Positions 12,202 to 23,026 of a stretch of DNA of 64,000 nucleotides are shown one piece after another. Numbering within the stretch: the stretch's first letter is position 1; each line of letters opens with the position of its first letter. The notes beneath the pieces are model-generated. The model searched no databases and had not been told where the DNA came from. It worked only from the letters and a program-made list of their open reading frames with translations. The DNA lies in contig SWBL01000106.1 of NCBI GenBank assembly GCA_024195585.1, forward strand, positions 82,344-146,343, in the 5' to 3' direction. The position numbers and the translations under genes are program-made. This stretch comes from Aureobasidium sp. EXF-3400. Lineage: Eukaryota > Ascomycota > Dothideomycetes > Dothideales > Saccotheciaceae.

Positions 12202-12970
12202 ATGGAGTCCCTCACCGCCGCCCAGCGTGTGCTCGAAACACCAGAACTGCTCGAAATGATACTGGCAGAGCTCCACCCATGCCAATTACTCATCTCCCAG
12301 CGCGTCAACACCCTCTGGCACGATCTGACCGCAAACTCACCCCAACTGCAACAACTGCTATTCATGAGACCTGCCTGGCCAAAGGCTAAACCCTTTGACG
12401 CACACCTGTCCTGCGAAGCCAATCGCCCTAGCGAACGTCCTAGAAACAACATGATGCTGAGAAAAGTGCTGGGTGGAAGATACCCGACTTTTACACCTCG
12501 AGTGACCAGCGAGAAAGACGAGGAAGAGTATGCGGACAAGGGTGTAGAGGCACCGGACGTCAACCCAGATGATATTAGTAGCATTCCACGATCTGTTAAG
12601 AGCCCCTCAAGCTATTGGACCTGGTAAGAGTCTACCCGTCCTTGTGATGACTTTGCAAGAGGTTTCGTTCTAACCACAGAGCAGGGACGTCAATGTCATG
12701 TACCCCAGCGACAAGCTACCCACAGAAGATGAAGCCGTGCTGTACGAGAAAGCGAGCTGGCGTCGTATGTACCTTTGCCAACCACCCTGCACGGAGCTGT
12801 ATCTTGCGCGTCGCTGGTGTCGAGCGGCTCGACCGGCAATAGTGTCCAAGGAGGGCATCACCATGGAGACGTTCATTGAGAAGGCAACCAAGGCCCGCGA
12901 CCTTTGGAACCAGCTCTTCATCTCGAGCGATGGCGATTGGCACTTTGAGGGTCCTATGCGAAGCAAGTGA
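12202..12970 (+). CDS. Small F-box protein
   Basis: Two exons, 12202..12623 and 12685..12970, giving 235 aa. The donor is GTAAGA. The acceptor must be the second AG of AGAGCAG, because the first would create an immediate stop. Residues about 10-50 form an F-box (VLETPELLEMILAEL..LLISQRVNTLWHDL), the SKP1-binding element of SCF ubiquitin ligases. It is followed by a fungal-type segment (LQQLLFMRP) and a charged linker. The C-terminal part (SWRRMYLCQPPC, then a helix) is typical of a large family of short fungal F-box proteins whose targets are unknown. Probably cytosolic or nuclear. One of three F-box genes in the window; they are not close copies of each other. Confidence 0.8.
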
Positions 12971-13502
12971 TTTGGGCTGACTGTTGTCGGTCTGGCGTGT
13001 TTGTGAAACGGAGTGTTACGATTATACCCGGGATGATGGCGTTCTCTTTTGGTCTGCTTGGTAGGCGCATGTATGAATAGTAGGCTTCTCAAATACAGCA
13101 CAGTGTTGCTGCTGTCATGTTCCATGATCTACGCCTGTTACAGGGATGTAAGATGTTGTGCGTCTGTGATCAGCAGCCATCCGTATGTGGTTGTCGGTGT
13201 CCTGCAGATGACTGCGACACGATTTTTGCCGTATGTGGACCGATGCTGAAAATGATTGCACCAACCGGTGAGACGCGAATCTGGACGTGGTAGATAGGTG
13301 AGCTGTCATCAGCTCGAAATGCATGACATACCGTACTTCCGAATCAAGTGGTATCATATGTAAGTTGAGTGGAGTGCTGTAGCCACGCGAAAGAACGCCA
13401 TATACCCCAACCAGACCAACCGATATGCGCCGTTTATATGCAGATGCAAAGTTTTGCCCTTCCCTTCTCTTCTCGTCTCTTCCGCATTTTCAATCAAGAG
13501 TC
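12971..13502. other. convergent intergenic region
   Basis: Between the 3' ends of the small F-box gene and PET191. It should hold both 3' ends. No further feature is seen. Confidence 0.5.
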
Positions 13503-13900
13503 CTACGAGTCGTCCTCAGGTGCATCCTTGCCGTCCGTCGTCTTGATGTCTCCGAAAGCACTCTTTCCACCGTAGAGTTGTCTGCTCGGGTTGTCTGCAC
13601 CGGCCTCGAGCTCAACACTCGAAGCGACGGGCTTGTTGCCACGGAATCTCTTGCGCATATCAATCAAGCCGCGCTTGCACTCTCCATATCCTTTCTTCAA
13701 CTGCTGGCATCGGGTGGGGAGAGTATCGACGAGCGGCGGGCGAAGGCAATCGGCGGCAGTGTGGCGTTGGACCATGATACAGTCGCTTTGTTGGAGACAT
13801 TCGGCTAGCGCCGCACCTGGATCACATCAGTCCTTGAACGATAAGTCAGACGGCAGGTCGGTAGCAGAGGCGTACGGATGTCTTTGCAAGAAGAAGGCAT
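13503..13900 (-). CDS. PET191: Cytochrome c oxidase assembly factor Pet191 (COA5)
   Basis: Two exons, 13900..13876 (25 nt) and 13816..13503, giving 112 aa. The tiny first exon encodes MPSSCKDI, and the codon split by the intron restores the family text CKDIRAALAECLQQSDC. Cysteines fall at 5, 15, 21, 32, 45 and 55: CX9C (5-15), CX10C (21-32) and CX9C (45-55), as in Pet191. The signature CKRGLIDMRKRFRG follows. Pet191 is imported into the mitochondrial intermembrane space, probably by the Mia40 disulfide relay, and is needed to assemble complex IV. The donor is GTACGC, a variant shared with several other housekeeping genes here. An annotation lacking the 25-nt exon would start at the internal Met and lose two cysteines of the first motif. 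Confidence 0.93.
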
Positions 13901-14371
13901 ATTTGCGGTGGTTGGAGTGGGTTGCGCCGGAATAGAGAGGAACGAGGAAATCGATGAATTGGCTCGAAGGTGACTTGATCTACTCTAATGGGAGAGTCCT
14001 CGATGGTATATCCGTAATCCAAATGAGCGTATGGGATTCTTTAAAACAGTATCAATGGATGGGCAATATTTGGTTGACCAACCACAAGTCGGTTAATTAT
14101 TCCTTGCTCACGTGTCTTGACAAAAAAGAACAAAGACCCCGCGACAAACCGCATGCGCACGGACTGTCCCTTTCACATGCGTCCAATGACGTTGATGAAA
14201 CGACCTCTAGTGTCTCGAATGAGTCGGAATCGGCAGTGCATCTGTACCACAACTCAACAGCTTTCTTTCTGCAGCCTGCGTCCTTGACTCCAAATCGACG
14301 TTGCTCTTGGTTTGATGCCGATCATCTTCAATCTGGCCCTGACAACATAATCCTATCTGGCACACTCCAAT
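13901..14371. other. divergent promoter region PET191 / lipase
   Basis: Shared upstream region of two divergent genes. A 141-codon plus-strand frame (13954-14379) overlaps the lipase start and is judged spurious. Confidence 0.5.
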
Positions 14372-16531
14372 ATGCCTAGCATACCGTTTATCGGAAGGTT
14401 GCATTTCCAGGAGTATCTGGCTCTGCTCGGTTCCTTTGTCTTGATTGGTCTGGAAGTCATCATCAGAGGCATCACCCTAGCCCTGCCAGGTCCTATTATA
14501 CGCTTTTTCTACAATTGCTCGCGTAAACTATTCAACCAGCTCTCTGGTGCACAAGGCCGAAGGTCAAGAAACCGGAAAAAGGCCATTTCATCGCCAATTG
14601 CTCAAGCTTCGGATTTTGTCGAGCTCTGTGAGCTGTTTGGCTACTATGCCGAGGAGCACATCGTCCAGACCAAGGATGGCTACTTACTTGGACTCCACCG
14701 TCTGGGTTGGAAGCGTGGCGAGGAAGACCAGAGGGTCAACAGCGGAGAGGGTAGCATCCAGAAGAAGGTTGTCTATCTCCACCATGGCCTCATGATGAAT
14801 TCCGAGGTTTGGGTCTGCCTAACTGAAAAGGAACGCTGTCTACCTTTTGTTCTTGTCGACCAGGGATATGATGTCTGGCTTGGCAATAACCGTGGCAACA
14901 AGTACTCCAAGAAGAACGTTCACCATTCTCCCACAAGTGCCGCCTTCTGGAATTACTCGATCGATCAATTCGCCTTCCACGACATCCCGGATACTATCGA
15001 CTATATTCTTGCCACGACCGCTCAAAAATCCTTGTCCTATGTTGGCTTCTCCCAGGGAACTGCTCAAGCCTTTGCAACTCTCTCCATTCATCCTAATCTG
15101 AACGATAAGGTCAATGTCTTTGTTGCACTTGCGCCTGCGATGGCTCCTCCTGGCTTAGCCATGGGCATTGTCAGCTCCTTCATAAAAGCATCACCAGAAG
15201 TCTTGTTCCTGCTCTTCGGTCGCAAGGCTATCCTGAGTAGCACCACTATGTGGCAAGCATTACTCTATCCTGGCATCTTCTCCTGGGTCATCGACAAGGC
15301 TCTGCTTTACCTTTTCGGTTGGCACGCAAAGAATATTACTGCTTATCAAAAGTTGGCAGCCTACCCGCACTTGTTCTCCTTTAGCAGCACCAAGTCGGTC
15401 GTCCATTGGCTACAGATCATCAGAAACGAAACCTTCCAGATGTTCGATGACGAAGTCCAGGCTCCTCTCTCGATCGCTTCTGGCGCAAAGTACTACAAAG
15501 TTGCCAAGTATCCCACGCGTAACATCAAGACGCCCATTGTCCTTGTGTATGGTGGAAGCGACAGCTTAGTGGATATCAAGGTCATGCTCAAGGAATTGCC
15601 CAGACATACCGTCGCCAAGGAGATTCCTCACTACGAACATCTCGACTTTTTGTGGGCTGAAGACGTACACAAACTGGTAATCCCACACGTCCTCGAAGCT
15701 TTGGAATCTTACTCCACGGATGCGGGACGTAGGAGCTTGATCTCACCCTTCAGACCTGCTCGACCGCAAAGTCTGTTGCCCGCCTCGATCCCTAGTTACT
15801 CTGAGGCTGAAAGCACATCATGGGACCATGCCGACACCGATGGTTCGAGAGATCCGAAGAGCAAGCTGCTGCGAGCCTATCGTGTTGGCTCGCCACGTCG
15901 TTCATCGATCAAATCCAGAAATCCTAGCGGTAAGACTTCGCCAGAGCTAATTCATGTCGGCTCACCCGATGCTTCTGCTATCACGGAGCGATCAACAAAT
16001 TCGCGCCCCGAAGGCTGGTGGTCAAGCGACGAAGTTGCAGGTACCACGTCTGATCCAGCAACTCCGGATACACACAGCCAAGTCGAAAAATCGCAACCCG
16101 ACACACATAGTCAAGTTGAAAAAGGGCGACCCGAAACGCCAGACACGAACAGTCAGCCCGAGAAACAATCTACACCGAGGCGCATGAGCAGGCTTCCGAT
16201 CGTCCAAAGCGGCACTGGTCTTGGTATATCCTCTCCTCCACCATCAGTCATTCCATCCTCTGTTGCAGCCGCGAGAAATATCGCTTCCTCCCCACCATCA
16301 TCTCACAAGTCCAGACGCAGTATGGACAGCATACGGTCCTCGGCCGGGGAAGCAAGTTTCGGTGAACATGGTATCAGCTTTGGTATGGGAGGTAAAGGCT
16401 CCATAGCGGAGGGAATCATGAGCAAAGAACTTGGAGCAGCACAGACATTGCGGGCGCTGGATGCCAATAGTGATGCATCGGATTCGAGCAGGAAGAGAAA
16501 GGCCAAACAGCAGACTCCTCGTCGAAATTAG
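14372..16531 (+). CDS. Steryl ester / triglyceride lipase, TGL1-YEH type
   Basis: A single exon of 719 aa. A hydrophobic segment at residues about 13-48 would anchor it to a lipid-droplet or membrane surface, as in yeast Tgl1/Yeh enzymes. The acid-lipase N-terminal domain (residues about 82-125, EEHIVQTKDGYLLGLHR) and the alpha/beta-hydrolase core follow: oxyanion region YLHHGLM, nucleophile elbow GFSQG (Ser227), Asp397 in YGGSDSLVD and His423 in HYEHLDF. The triad is therefore intact. These enzymes hydrolyse steryl esters or triacylglycerol. The C-terminal about 270 residues are low-complexity and Ser/Pro-rich, with a short tandem repeat of the type DTHSQVEK at 16068-16175, probably a disordered regulatory tail. 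Substrate preference is inferred from family only. Confidence 0.88.
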   Translation: MPSIPFIGRLHFQEYLALLGSFVLIGLEVIIRGITLALPGPIIRFFYNCSRKLFNQLSGAQGRRSRNRKKAISSPIAQASDFVELCELFGYYAEEHIVQTKDGYLLGLHRLGWKRGEEDQRVNSGEGSIQKKVVYLHHGLMMNSEVWVCLTEKERCLPFVLVDQGYDVWLGNNRGNKYSKKNVHHSPTSAAFWNYSIDQFAFHDIPDTIDYILATTAQKSLSYVGFSQGTAQAFATLSIHPNLNDKVNVFVALAPAMAPPGLAMGIVSSFIKASPEVLFLLFGRKAILSSTTMWQALLYPGIFSWVIDKALLYLFGWHAKNITAYQKLAAYPHLFSFSSTKSVVHWLQIIRNETFQMFDDEVQAPLSIASGAKYYKVAKYPTRNIKTPIVLVYGGSDSLVDIKVMLKELPRHTVAKEIPHYEHLDFLWAEDVHKLVIPHVLEALESYSTDAGRRSLISPFRPARPQSLLPASIPSYSEAESTSWDHADTDGSRDPKSKLLRAYRVGSPRRSSIKSRNPSGKTSPELIHVGSPDASAITERSTNSRPEGWWSSDEVAGTTSDPATPDTHSQVEKSQPDTHSQVEKGRPETPDTNSQPEKQSTPRRMSRLPIVQSGTGLGISSPPPSVIPSSVAAARNIASSPPSSHKSRRSMDSIRSSAGEASFGEHGISFGMGGKGSIAEGIMSKELGAAQTLRALDANSDASDSSRKRKAKQQTPRRN

Positions 16532-16852
16532 GTATCTCGATGGGCCTGAAGTTCTGTTCAAGTTTAAGATAGGAAAAGAATAGAATTGTGTTTGGAATAC
16601 AATCGGAAGATCTTTGCTAAATTGTCATCTCGTGATGTGTGTACTTGAGGTCTTGAGTAATATGCTCGCCTGCTCAACCTCAGCAGAAATTGATGTTGTT
16701 CAGACGAGCTTGTGCACAGCGACAGATGTTCATGGTTGCTGGAATCCTCCCTAACGCCCCAACACAACCAACTCCAGCGAAGCAGAAGGGGACGATGCAA
16801 ATGGTGATATGATACAATGGTATACAAGAAGAAAAGGCGTTCCGCAGTTGCT
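16532..16852. other. convergent intergenic region
   Basis: Between the 3' ends of the lipase gene and the mL49 gene. Nothing else is recognised. Confidence 0.5.
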
Positions 16853-17501
16853 TTAGAAGTTGCGAGCCTTGAGGAAAGCCTCTATCCGCGGCTTGTGCCA
16901 TCCCTTGATCATGACATGGTTTGTAAGTCTGTTGATGACACACTCGGCATCCGGGACCTTCAGTTCCATCTGTAGAGCATCGCGCAGGGCATCAATGTTT
17001 CCATCAATCTTCTTAACGCGGGTCAATTTCATGTTGCCGCCGCGTTTCCTCAAGGTGTAGATGGGCAATTCGTTGGATGGTGTCCTTGTGACGAAGTAGG
17101 GTAGGTTGGGAGCAATTTCAGACTCTGGCAGAGCAGGTGCTTCGGAGACGGAAATGTCGGATTGAGATTGAGGTTGACGATCGGGGTAGTTGCGAACCTT
17201 TGTTGGTTGCGAGGTACGGTGTGAGGCGTGTGATGTGAGGGGTCTTGGGATTGATTTGAGAGAAGTGGGAGGGTATGAGGGCGAGGCGGTGCGCGAGGCG
17301 ACGAGGTTGGGATCCACTGAGGGAGGAGTGTAGACGTCTGCAGCATTATTAATCATATGTTCGAAGAATAAGAAGAGGTGGGCAAGAAGACGTACCCGAA
17401 CGAATTGTGGACGTCGAGAAGCGCAGACACTGGCGCACAGCGACTGAGCGCGGGACTGTCAAGAGGCGCAAGGAAGGCATGGCGGGCTGTAGGAACGACA
17501 T
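16853..17501 (-). CDS. IMG2: Mitochondrial large-subunit ribosomal protein mL49 (Img2)
   Basis: Two exons, 17501..17396 and 17337..16853, giving 196 aa. Exon 1 encodes a basic, Ser/Arg-rich presequence (LRLLTVPRSVAVRQCLRFSTSTIRS) with mitochondrial targeting character. The middle is a Pro/Ser linker. The C-terminal about 90 residues are the Img2 domain: LPYFVTRTPSNELPIYTLRKRGGNMKLTRVKKIDGN, then a helix ending HVMIKGWHKPRIEAFLKARNF. The protein is a structural part of the mitochondrial large ribosomal subunit. The donor is GTACGT. Its start is 234 bp from the eIF3e start on the other strand, an arrangement that links mitochondrial and cytosolic translation genes through a shared promoter. Confidence 0.92.
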
Positions 17502-17735
17502 GATTTATCGACGTGTAGCAATGCTGAATGGCAAGTGAGGCCAAGAGCAACTTTTCTGTTGCGACTTCCAAAGCTGGAACGAGTGCTTGGATTCTTGCCA
17601 AGAGTTGCGGAGAATCGGCGGTTCTGAAATGAGAAATTCGCCAAACTGCACGGCAGCGACGACAGAGCCAGGCCAGCGACCCAGCGTCAATCACTACCAC
17701 GTCGCCCACTTTCCTCGCCTCGCGCATTCACAACC
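17502..17735. promoter_or_regulatory. Compact bidirectional promoter, mL49 / eIF3e
   Basis: Only 234 bp separate the two divergent start codons, so both promoters and 5' leaders must share this space. No TATA-type box is obvious. The assignment is by position. Confidence 0.6.
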
Positions 17736-19169
17736 ATGGCCGCTACCGCCGACGCTGCTAAGCAGCAATCCATCCTGCCTACCCTCATCCCCCACCTCGA
17801 CCGCCATCTCGTCTTCCCTCTGCTGCAATTCCTCGAGGACCAGGAAGATGTCGACGAGCCTTCGCTCGAGCACACCAAGCTCAAGTTTGAGCTCCTCAAG
17901 CACACCAACATGACCGACTTTGTCGGCGACCTGTTTGCAAAGATCAACAACCTGGACGAGCGCCCGGAGGAGTACGCCCAAAAGCGCGATGAGGTTCTCA
18001 AGAAGCGCGAGCAGCTGCAAAACGAGTGCTCCAACATCCAGGACCTGCTTGCCGATACCGAAGTCATCAACAACCTGCGCTCCGACAAGGTCCAGAACTT
18101 GATCTACCTCAAGGAGAACCACGGCGTGACCTCTGAGATGGTTGACGCTTTGTACGAATTCGGCCAGTTCCAGTACAGCTGCGGCGACTACAACAGTGCC
18201 TCTGAGCTCCTCTACCAGTTCCGTATTCTCGTACGCCGCGACTCTGTCTGAATCTTCAGCCAAGCCCGTAGACTAACACATCTCGCAGAGCACCGACAAC
18301 GACAAAGTTTCGGCAGCAACATGGGGCAAACTTGCCTCGGACATTCTGACCACCAACTGGGAATCCGCCATGGAGGAGGTGCAAAAGGTCCGCGAGAACA
18401 TCGACTCGCGCCTGTTCAACAACCCCCTGGCCCAACTCGAGCACCGCAGCTGGTTGATCCACTGGTCGCTCTTCCCCTTCTTCAACTACGAGCCCGCCCG
18501 TGACCAGCTCACCGACCTCTTCTTCTCCCCCACATACATCAACACCATTCAGACCGCCTGCCCCTGGATCCTGCGTTACCTCGCCGCTGCCGTCATCACC
18601 AACCGCAACCGCCCCGCCGGCAAGAACGGCCAGAACTCGTACCAGAAGCAATTGAAGGACCTGATCCGCATCGTCAGACAAGAAACCTACGAGTACAGCG
18701 ACCCCGTCTGCGAGTTCGTCAAGGCTCTCTACGTCGACTTTGACTTCGAGGAGGCCCAGAAGAAGCTCGCCGAGGCCGACGATGTTCTGCGCAGCGATTT
18801 CTTCCTTGTCGCCACAAGCGAGGCTTTCAAGGATGCCGCCAGACATCTCATCTCAGAGTCATACTGCAAGATCCACCAGAGAATAGACATCAAGTACGCC
18901 CCATCCTGACAATACCTTCTAACGTTGCGAACTTCTTACTAACATGGTGTTCTAGGGACCTTTCCAAGCGTCTTGGTCTGTCCGAGGACGAGGGTGAGAA
19001 GTGGATCGTCAACCTGATCCGTGACACTCGCGTCGACGCAAAGATTGACTACAAGGAGGGCACCGTTGTCATGAACCACCCACCACAGTCAGTGTACCAG
19101 CAAGTCATTGAGAGAACCAAGGGCGGCTTCTTCCGCACCCAGGTCCTCAGCGCTGCTGTTGCCAAATAA
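17736..19169 (+). CDS. INT6: Translation initiation factor 3 subunit e (eIF3e/Int6)
   Basis: Three exons, 17736..18230, 18289..18893 and 18956..19169, giving 437 aa. The N-terminal eIF3 domain reads [18 protein letters not shown], then [18 protein letters not shown], and a helical-repeat region follows ([28 protein letters not shown]). The C-terminal PCI domain includes [18 protein letters not shown], where the second junction (AA|G) restores Lys-Asp, and ends with [13 protein letters not shown]. eIF3e is a subunit of the eIF3 complex that recruits mRNA to the 40S ribosome. Both introns use GTACGC donors. Length and order match the family closely. Confidence 0.95.
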
Positions 19170-20093
19170 ATCTGAGAAGCAGTGAGAAAGATAAAAACCA
19201 GCAGCAGAAACAAAAAAAGCAGCAAAAGTTTTTCAATTCCTCTCTTTTCACGATTCCTCCCCAAACTCCTTTTTCTTCTTACATGCATGAAAGGGGACTG
19301 GAGCTGTCACAAACCAACTTTTTGTGTTACGATCAAAGCTAGGCGTTTATTATTCAGTTTTTGGGAGAAGGGTTTGATCTGACACGCAAGGAGAAGAAAG
19401 GTTGAAGCATGAGTTCGGGCGTGGAGCGAGCTTTACTCTCAACTTGATGTGTAGAGTATGATGAATTATATGGACATAGACCATCTACATTTCCCTTTTA
19501 CGACTGATCTTCTTGACCTGCTACCAATGCTTCGTGACTGTGAACCGACAATCACTGCCCTATATCCTCCCCGTGTACAAATATGTGTCACAGAGAACTA
19601 TCGAAATGCAAAACACGTTGGAGGAATAGGGCAGTAACCATAGAGAGCCGACTACGCGACTCTCAGTGGTTGCGTACTGTTTCTCCAAGCATTGTACATT
19701 GTGATAGTTGTCTATGTGGCACATCTCTGCACACAGGGAGGATACTCAATAGTATAGCCATTCATACCAAGTGCTTCGAATTGCAAGGACTCAAGACATT
19801 CTGCTCTGTTTGGAATTGGACTTTATCACACAACCAGATATTCAGAGGTAGTGCTTTTTGCCTGCTGCGCCACAGATCGACGCCACATCTCTCCGTGCAA
19901 CTCACGCCTTTCTTGTCACATCTCTAAATTCTACCATCGCTTTATAAAAACCATACCGATATTCGAACTCTAAACCTTTGACGTCCTTAATCCAGCTCAC
20001 CCGAACACAAGTCCATCACAATCAACAAGGTTCCCTCGAAGACCACACAGCAAGGCAGAAAATCGTCAAATCGCACAATAAAAAGCCGCAGAC
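19170..20093. other. intergenic with one hairpin repeat copy
   Basis: Between eIF3e and MDM35, both on the plus strand. It contains hairpin repeat copy C (19597-19709). The rest shows no gene. Confidence 0.55.
19597..19709. repeat. Hairpin (MITE-like) repeat, copy C, diverged
   Basis: About 113 bp that pairs with itself along nearly its whole length. The left arm starts AACTATCGAAATG and the right arm, read on the other strand, AACTATCACAATG. Both arms then share TTGGAG and AACC. The centre carries CCATAGAGAG ... ACTCTCAGTGG, as in copy B (46763-46879). It is more diverged than copies A and B. No coding capacity. Confidence 0.65.
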
Positions 20094-20718
20094 ATGTCGG
20101 CATCACTGGCGCCAGAGTGTAATGAAGTCAAGGAGTAAGTTTTTCTTTCTTCTAGACAACGGAGGGACCGCTGGACGAGAGTATACGGGTAGGGAGTGCA
20201 AAAAAGTAATGTTGGCTGACATTCATGTGCTCGAAATAGACGTTACGACAGCTGCTTTTTGAAATGGTACAGTGAGAGTAAGTCACCAGCTTTTCTGATT
20301 TATCTTTTCTTGCTCCTCTACTCTTCAATCCACTCTATTCTTTTCCTTGCGATGCTTCCTCCCCAATTGTCACTCTCTCTTGGTCTCGAAAGACCAAAAG
20401 ATCTTCGCTCATCTCTCTTGGAACCCACGAGCAAGGAAGGAAAGTCAAATGGAAGACTGACGATCGTTCTTACAGAGTACCTTCGTGGCACAGCAACGTC
20501 AGATGAATGCGAACCGCTGTTTGCAAAGTACAAGCAATGTCTGAGTGTAAGCATAACCCTTTTCAAATCCTTACCCTCATACCCTCGAAATCGAGACGCT
20601 GATATCAACACTCCTATAGCGTGCACTCAAGGAACGTGGCATCGACAAGATGCTCGACGAAGCTCGAGCGGATAACCGTGAAAACGATCTCGAAAACATG
20701 AAACCAGGATCTGGGTGA
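20094..20718 (+). CDS. MDM35: Mitochondrial intermembrane chaperone Mdm35 (TRIAP1)
   Basis: Four exons, 20094..20134, 20240..20277, 20476..20546 and 20620..20718, giving only 82 aa. The splice junctions are phase-consistent and rebuild the family text: APECNEVKERYDSCF, then KWYSEKYLRGTATSDECEPLF, YKQCLSRALKERGIDKMLDEAR. Cysteines 9/19 and 38/48 form two CX9C motifs, so this is a Mia40-type import substrate. Mdm35 partners Ups1/Ups2 to shuttle phosphatidic acid or phosphatidylserine between mitochondrial membranes. The exons are too short to appear as one open frame, so the gene is easily missed. The final residues (NMKPGSG) are less conserved. The second intron is 198 nt, longer than usual here. 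Confidence 0.93.
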
Positions 20719-21024
20719 TGGTAGTTTCATATGCTTCTCTTGTATTTTTATACGTTTGTTTCTTCTTCCCTCATCATTCATAGCGCTTGCAGTATAGATT
20801 ATCTCCATCTCCTCCATGTTAACGTTGGATGTTCAGCGGAGAGTCTTGTGAATAGGTGCATGTAAAGAATATCGAATTGAAGCAGAAAGCCACAGAAATC
20901 AACCGAGAGTAAACGCCAGTCCATCAGATCCCTAGCCCGCCTAATAACCCTTAGCCCATCCTGACATAACACCAAGCCCCAGTGAACCCTTGACTAACTG
21001 TTTCGTCAATTCCACTTCAGAAGA
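20719..21024. other. convergent intergenic region
   Basis: Between the 3' ends of MDM35 and YOP1. No other feature is seen. Confidence 0.5.
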
Positions 21025-22094
21025 TCAATCATTCTTCTTCTGCCCAGCAGCAGAGTCCTTCTCGCCATAGTTGCCCCACACCCATTTGCTCCAGCTGCCA
21101 CTTCTCTCAGGGAGTTTGGGACTAGGCTTGTTGCTTCCCTTGGACACGTGCTCATAACCTAGATCCTCAAATTCAGTCTCACTCTTACTCCTGTTGAGCA
21201 AGCCTTCGGCAGCAGGTCTTAGAAAGTCTTGAAAGTTGGGTCCAGGTCCGTCGTTGGTAGGGTATGGTGGAGAAGAGGCTGGAGTGTGTTCGCGAGTGGC
21301 TTCTTTGTCAAAGGCATCGAGAAGAGTGCGCAGGTAGTCCTTTTGTGTCGAGATGAAGGCGCTACGTTCGTCGCCTGACATGTGTGGAGGCACGAGGTTA
21401 CCGCTAGCACTGAGGTCTCTGGCTTGTGCGTCACGAGAGCGAGAGGCACCGCCGGGTCCAGCAGCTTGAGCCATCATGCCGCCGAGCATATTGAACAGGT
21501 CGTTGGCGCCGGGAGCCGATTGCGAAGATGCAGCACCACCGAAGCCCTCAGGACGAGCAGAAGGCATGACAAAGCGGTTCAGCAGAGATTGGCTGTAGCT
21601 CACGTTTCTGCTGGCGGGAGGAGTAGGGCGACGAGGTTGCATACCAAGGAGGTTAACCTTGACCCACTCGATGCCCTGCTTGAGGTATTGCAGACCTGCT
21701 GCTTTTGCTTTGTCATGGCTGCTTGTGATGAAGCGATCGATCTCGCGCTCGTGTTGGTAGAGGAAGGGATGGATGTAGTTTTGGTAGACAAAGACGCTGC
21801 CTTGCTGACCGGGCAGCACGAGGTAGAGGTGGGCACCGAGACGGATCCAAGAGTAGAAGGGGACCCAGCTGAGGACGGGGTAGAGGAATGATTCAGCGGC
21901 GAGAGCGAGTGAGAGGGTGGTCCAGTACATGAGCCATGGTGCTAGCTGAGCCGGGTCCGAGCTGCGCAGCGCCTTGTACGAAGCGAAGATGGGGAAGAGG
22001 ATTGATGTCACCGAGCTGTGAGAGAATGTCAGTGGTGATGTAGGATATGAGATGCTCGTGCGTACGTGAGAATATCAGCTATGAAGCCAAACAT
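21025..22094 (-). CDS. YOP1: ER-shaping protein Yop1 (REEP5/DP1/HVA22 family)
   Basis: Two exons, 22094..22066 (29 nt, MFGFIADIL then a split Thr) and 22015..21025, giving 339 aa. The TB2/DP1/HVA22 domain (residues about 10-110) shows the two hydrophobic hairpins and the conserved text FPIFASYKAL, APWLMYWTTLSLALAAESFL, PFYSWIRLGAHLYLVLPGQQGSVFVY and IHPFLYQHEREID. Such proteins insert wedge-like into ER tubules and curve them. The C-terminal about 200 residues are a disordered Ser/Pro/Gly-rich tail with acidic patches, longer than in yeast Yop1 and more like the extended filamentous-fungal forms. The donor is GTACGC. Without the tiny first exon the conserved SYKAL start context would be lost. 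Confidence 0.9.
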
Positions 22095-23026
22095 GATCGA
22101 TGGCTGGTGGTTTCGTTTGATGCTTGTCGCGGAGCTTAGGTGATATATCGATAAAGAAGAGAGGCGGGGCTTGGTCAAAAGATAACGATGAATAGTCCAG
22201 GCGAGCTGAGACAAGACTACTGTCCTCTTTGCTTTTCACGGCCACGTCGATGGTTTCTAATCAGGCACCGACTTTCGCTTTGGCTTGCAAGTGTACGATC
22301 TGAGACCGTATGGAACCCGAATGTAACCTTTGACCTCTGACCTCTGACGATGATGCCTTCGATATGGCGGGGTAAACCCACCTCTCGACCTCATACCGTT
22401 CCTCTTGGCATCCGTCCCTTCCACCTCCGGTCTTTACTCCTGTATCAGACAGGCTACCGATCGAATGCTTCAGAGCACTCTTGCTGGTATATGTCAAGCT
22501 TTGCATGTTTAGTGTATCGCCATCGCTTCTTGAAGCCATACACTAGCTCGTGAGAGCTGGCTCTGTGGGCTTGGATGGAGAAGTGCTTGTCTGCAACTTC
22601 TCAAACCGTCTCATGTACCTCCTCAAACCATAGGCCTCATGTAGGACTTCGGACGACTGGCGATCGAAGACGGTGCTCAAGCGGCATTCAAACAGTGTAC
22701 CGGGTTGTCGGATGTCGAGGACGGATAGCGGGAAATTTGTGGCTGTGCAGCAGAACAGCCAAAGCGTCAGCGGCCTCCGGAATCAAAACATTTGATGGTT
22801 GCGACTATGACGATGCGCCATGAGTGAAGCATGTCTCCTGTCGTCTATCTACTCTAGTAGAACTGTGCATCACACTTCGTGTCCACAGTCAGCATCCTCT
22901 TCGACATCAACAAAGTCATGGACCCGACAATTGCATCATAGTCGATGGTCAGGTGCACACTCTGGATAGTTCAATCATAGAGAGACAAGGCTTGAGGCCT
23001 CATCCACAGTATTTGTTACTGCAAAC
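22095..23026. other. divergent intergenic region YOP1 / ROG1-like
   Basis: Upstream region of two divergent genes. Short frames have no homology I recognise. A single 11-base match to the hairpin-repeat end (GAACTGTGCAT near 22860) lacks a partner and is not called. Confidence 0.5.

Noticed and set aside
13954..14379. 141-codon plus-strand frame ahead of the lipase
   Set aside because: Lies in a divergent promoter, overlaps the lipase start and has no family resemblance.
22861..22880. GAACTGTGCAT match to the hairpin-repeat end
   Set aside because: No opposite arm or inner stem within 150 bp; consistent with chance or a decayed remnant.
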